The translations under genes and the position numbers were made by a program. This document shows, in pieces, positions 60,213-64,000 of a stretch of DNA of 64,000 nt. Under the pieces are notes generated by a model. The model was given only the letters and a program-made list of their open reading frames with translations, searched no databases and was not told where the DNA came from. Position 1 is the first letter of the stretch, and every line of letters begins with the position of its first letter. This DNA is from Cryptomeria japonica. Its lineage: Eukaryota; Streptophyta; Pinopsida; Cupressales; Cupressaceae. The stretch covers positions 606,185,137-606,249,136 of the forward strand of contig NC_081415.1 in assembly GCF_030272615.1 (NCBI RefSeq), in the 5' to 3' direction.

Positions 60213-61375
60213 TGTTGGAATCAATGAACACTGAGAGGGGAGGGGGGGTGAATCAATGTTTTGGTATTTATAAATTTGTTAATCTGATTCTTAATCAATC
60301 AGATGCATAGATAAGTGACTGAAATGCAGAAACACAAAGCAAACAAGCACATGACCATAACACCAATATTTTTACATGGAAACATGGAAAGGGAAAAACT
60401 GCAGTGGGATTTGAACCCACAATATTATTATACTATGGCCCGTAGTAAAATAATATTACATGAGTTGGAATACACATGCATTTAGGCACACTGCCTAGAG
60501 CTCACCACTCAATTACAAAAGGGATACAACCTCAAGGAAGGCTCACTGCCTTACAGGATAATCAAAAATCATTACAATGAGTAATGAACTGAATAAAAGC
60601 ATCCAACTATGCCAGATAATAGTTCCAATTAGGCACAAAGTGATCCGCTAACTATTTTGATAGATTGCTTTGTTCTACGCTGTTACTGATTACCAGATCA
60701 ACAAAATTCAAGGTGCGATGTGAAAATGTGCTCAATCACTGCCAAAAACATCTCACACATCATATCCACATAGAAAATCATTAACCAAGTCAATCTTATA
60801 TATCCACACTAGCAAATTTGATCTCCCATAAGTCTTCATAAAATATCAAAATATGAAACGTGTAGCTTTAATTTGGCTCAAATCTTCTCAAAACAATATT
60901 CTGAATCCAAAACATATGATCACACCCTTCCCATAAGTTGGTCCAATTACCTTGAATTTACCAACAACCACTAGAATCATCTCAAACAATCTGGTCCACA
61001 TGATACACCATGAATAATGAAGATAACCCTATTTTATTGCTCTATTGGATACCAGACCTTCTAACATGCTAAAGAATCAACACTAGAGGATAGTAATGCA
61101 TGATAATATTCTTCCCATACTAAATCAAATTAACTCATATGATTGGAACAAAAAAAAATCACCGAAAATGAGAATTTTTCACCAAAGTTGTACATAGAGT
61201 ATCACCGATCAAAAACATACTCAAGACTTCCTCAAGACTTTTGGATAACCAAAACTCCATACTAGATAAGATCAATAGGATGATTTTCCATCAATGACAA
61301 CTCCTAAGAAATATCATGCACCATACATCACTAATCTTTATCGGAGCATCACAAGAATAGTGTCTAATGCCAACA
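60213..61375 (-). repeat. 5' LTR of the Copia-type element (1,163 bp)
   Basis: Same ends and layout as the copy at 38165. It differs by scattered substitutions and small indels (for example AGAGGGGAGGGGGGG versus a pure G-run). Confidence 0.93.
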
Positions 61376-61749
61376 ATAGGATTTTGGATTTTTCACTAGC
61401 CACATCTTCAACTAAGAAATCACATTGAGTTAGAGAAAATTATTAGGTTTTGTTAGATATTATAACTGGAAGATGTTGATATCAAGATAAAACAAGAGAT
61501 CCTCTTCCATGTCTAGTATAGATCCTAACCACAAGATAATGTTAAAGAGGAGAAACCTCGGATTTTGAAGTGTTTCATGAATAGATATCTAGGAAATGGA
61601 CTAAACATAAGACTGCAAGTGTGCAAGCATGTGACCAAATGGAACAAATGCCTTTTGTACAAAATGAATAATCCTACTTAGGAGACCTATGATTATTCAA
61701 AACAACTAGTGCTCAAAAGTTAAAGTAAACTAAAACCGATGCAACTAAA

Positions 61750-62960
61750 CTAAACTACACAAACTCTAAACATAGTAATCCTTAAGTACGTGTTGTTGAC
61801 TAGATTGGGTAATGGATCACCTTCAATTGTTGCTAATTGATAAGCACCATTGTCAAAAAAAATTATGATCACATTAGGTCCCAACCAATTTGGTTCAAAT
61901 TTGTCTGGTCTTTCTCTTTCTGCAAGATTTCTCCAATTTTCCCTTAGAACCAAGTCTCTGATTTAGAAGAATCAGACTCTCACCCTTTTGTTGTAACTTC
62001 TCCTCAAGTAGTTTTGATATGCTTGTAAATGATTGAGGGTGTTTTGCCTCTTCTCATCAAGCATCTCTAATTCTTGTAATTTGGCCACTCTTTAGTTTTC
62101 CTTTGAAATCACATGCTACAAGGAGACCCGAAGAGATGATAACTCAACCTTGATAGGGAGAATAACTTCTGATCTTAATACCAAGGAGTATGGAGTGGTA
62201 CCTATAGGGGTACAGACATAGGTTCGATAATCCCAAAGAGTAGAGTTCAACTGTAAATGCCAATCATGACCAACTTCATTAACAACTTTCTTGAGGATCT
62301 TCAGGATTGTTTTATTAGTTGCTTTTTCTTGACCATTGCTTTGTGGGTAATAAGGAGTGTCAAAACAATGTTGGAAGTGAAATTGATCACACAACTCATG
62401 CACTTCCTAGTTCTTAAAAGGGAAGCCATTTTTTATGATCATGTTCTATGGGATTCTATATTGGCAAATGATATAATTGAGAAGGAACTTTGCTATCTTC
62501 TTACCAATTGTGTATGTAAGTGGTATTGCTTCCACCCACTTAGTGAAGTATTTGTAGCCATCAAGATAAACTTATGTCCATTGGAAGAGGTAGGGTTGGC
62601 CTTCCCTACGAGGTCGAGTCCCCATTGTGAAAAGGGCCATGGTGATATTATGGGTTGGAGATCATGTGCAGGCACATGAATGAGATCACCATGAATTTAA
62701 TAGTACCAACATTTTTGAATATACTTATATGCATCATTTTCCATGGTTGGCCAGTAATATCCAGTGCACATAAGTTTCTTAGTGAAAACAAGACCACTAG
62801 AGTGAGCACCATAGATTCCCTCATGTACTTCCCTTAAATCCAATTGTGCCTCTTTAGTGTCAAGACATCAGAGAAGAGTACCATCTAGACTTTTTAAATA
62901 TAAGTTATCCATGATAATGACATATCCAAAGGCTTGTTAGATCAAAGTCTTTTGTTGATT
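61750..62960 (-). pseudogene. Integrase of the old Tat-like element
   Basis: Pieces run leftwards: an H2C2-type zinc region (about 62890-62700, EGIYGAHSSGLVF, YYWPTMENDA); core block 62675-62493 (QWGLDLVGKANP, first Asp kept; the following A-I-D-Y position reads ATNTS); block 62403-62116 with YYPQSNGQEKATNKTI (third acidic residue) and IGTTPYSLV; and C-terminal block 61953-61750 with KFEPNWLGPNVI. Frame breaks are numerous. Confidence 0.75.
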
Positions 62961-62999
62961 ACCAAAAATGTCAAGAGATAGGTATTGATCATATAATCA

Positions 63000-63571
63000 T
63001 GCATATATGTCCTTGTACCATGGAGATTCAAGGCCAACTATCTCACACACACACATTCAAACTCAACAATTTCATAAGCCGAGACCATCAACTATTTGAC
63101 TAAGAACTCAAAGTGTGTCACATTGCTCAACATGTCTAGGAGACATCCCATTCTCTCCATTACATTAGCTACTTTATTTCAAACATGAGGGACTTTCTCA
63201 AAGATGATCTGATCAAAACATTGATTAAAGCCATCCATTATGTTCTTGTATGGCATCAACTTATAATCTTTAATTCTCTAATTATCATTGACTTGGTTTA
63301 TTATTAGTTGTGAATCCCCATACACATGAAGATCCTTGATTTTCCATTGTATAGCTATTCAAAGTCCTATGATAAGAGCCTCATACCTCGCCATATTTTT
63401 TGTACAAGGAAAATTGATTATATATGATTTAGGGATTGAATCTCCTTGAGGTGCCACAAATAGGACTCCTACCCCCACTTCGTGATTGGTGCAAGATCCA
63501 TCAAAGTACAATTTCCATTTTGTTGAAGTAGCTAAGGTGAATTTCAATTTGTTAAGGACATCAATTAACAA
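63000..63571 (-). pseudogene. Archaeal-type RNase H between RT-RNase H and integrase
   Basis: Block 63571-63359 reads TKWKLYFDGSCTNHEVGVGVLFVAPQG..ARYEALIIGL in short motifs: the first Asp (63502-63500), the Gly-rich turn and the Y-E-A-L helix of the additional RNase H. The rest (to about 63000) is decayed. Compare the copy at 24600-24995, which lies upstream of RT. Confidence 0.7.
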
Positions 63572-63579
63572 AGGGTGAT

Positions 63580-64000
63580 CAGCTTGAAGTGGAGCTTCTA
63601 CCAGTTGGTTTGCTATGATTTATCTTTTGATTGATTTCATGTCCACATATTCAATGTCAAACTTGCTAAGAATCATGACCCATTTTGCCAACCTTCCCAT
63701 CAATGCAACTTTATTCAAGAGGCATTTGAATGGGTCTATACACGCTATAAGTTTCACCTTGTGACTTAACATATATTGTCATAGCTTTTAGGATACAAAA
63801 ATCATGACCAAACATGCTTGATCCATTCAAGTGTAGTTTAATTCATATCCCACCAATGTTCTACTAATATAGTATATATCTCATTCCCTCCCTTGGTCAT
63901 CATTTTGTGCTAAAAGTTCTCCAAGGGATGAGTTCATTGCAGAAATATAAAGTAATAAGGGTTTTCCTTATGCTGGTGGTACTAAGACTTATGGTGATAA
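63580..64000 (-). pseudogene. C-terminal part of gypsy RNase H
   Basis: The sequence reads in pieces LMGRLAKWVMILSKFDIEYVD and ANQLVEAP, the usual end of the gypsy RNase H and the connection to the extra RNase H. The RT itself lies beyond the window. Confidence 0.6.

Larger units (their letters stand above)
38165..61375 (-). mobile_element. Copia-type non-autonomous element, host of two nested insertions
   Basis: LTRs at 60213-61375 (5') and 38165-39318 (3') both run TGTTGGCATTAG...GATTCCAACA in element sense and are flanked by a perfect TSD, ATAGG (38160-38164 and 61376-61380). A PBS (60190-60212) and PPT (39319-39330) abut them. After removing the nested gypsy element the internal region is about 5.2 kb. 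It holds a Copia-like gag fragment with zinc knuckles, then an accessory protein where pol would be. No protease, integrase, RT or RNase H is seen, so mobilisation would need another element's enzymes. Confidence 0.9.
61381..64000 (-). mobile_element. Old Tat-like gypsy element, RNase H to integrase part
   Basis: The minus strand reads, from the window edge leftwards: the end of RT-RNase H, an archaeal-type RNase H, then integrase. The order RT-RNase H, extra RNase H, integrase is the one known for Tat/Ogre/Retand-type elements. The region 61381-61749 is non-coding and abuts the nested block. Its continuation is probably 36690-35173. Heavily decayed. Confidence 0.75.

Noticed and set aside
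1-64000. CRISPR array, bacterial operon, rRNA or tRNA genes
   Set aside because: No regularly spaced identical repeats, no cloverleaf or rRNA-like stretches seen, and the content is plant LTR retrotransposons.

Overview
The window looks like a repeat-dominated intergenic stretch of a large plant nuclear genome. A gymnosperm is my guess from the density and size of nested LTR retrotransposons, but the species cannot be told from the sequence. I find no convincing host gene, tRNA or rRNA. Almost everything that codes is a decayed LTR-retrotransposon gene.

Layout. 1-4653: 3' part of a plus-strand Copia-type element whose internal region carries a long non-gag/non-pol 'accessory' ORF, then PPT and LTR. 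4654-8900: probable internal edge and LTR of an old Tat-like Ty3/gypsy element (minus). 8901-14870: degraded LTR-like blocks around a derelict coding stretch with a possible plant-mobile-domain motif, an Asp-rich tract and a heptad coiled coil. 14871-35167: one minus-strand Ty3/gypsy (Tat-like) element with giant LTRs of about 6.5 kb. Each LTR carries a reading frame of about 1,200 codons and an array of dyad-containing repeat modules. Its 7.2-kb internal domain has gag, protease, an archaeal-type RNase H, RT-RNase H and integrase. 35168-36690 and 61381-64000: two parts of an older minus-strand Tat element, split by later insertions.

36696-61375 is a Russian-doll locus. A solo LTR (36696-38158, TSD AATAG) is followed at its own TSD by a minus-strand Copia-type non-autonomous element (38165-61375, TSD ATAGG). 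That element was split inside its zinc-knuckle gag by a plus-strand Ty3/gypsy chromovirus-like element (43459-59151, TSD AACAT/AATAT). The chromovirus was in turn split in its integrase by a plus-strand gag-pro-only element (49138-56913, TSD GTAGT). Borders, TG/CA ends and TSDs are read directly from the sequence.

The most interesting theme is that several independent elements carry large proteins that are neither gag nor pol. One lies within giant LTRs, two replace pol in Copia-type elements, and one is a mobile-domain-like relict. The two Copia-type proteins are clearly homologous to each other by eye. The LTR-encoded one shares their layout (N-terminal globular part, basic NLS-like linker, helical C-terminus) and perhaps a short motif. 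Shared nonsense codons in both giant LTRs show that the LTR frame was already broken before this copy inserted, so if it functions it probably does so in trans from other copies.
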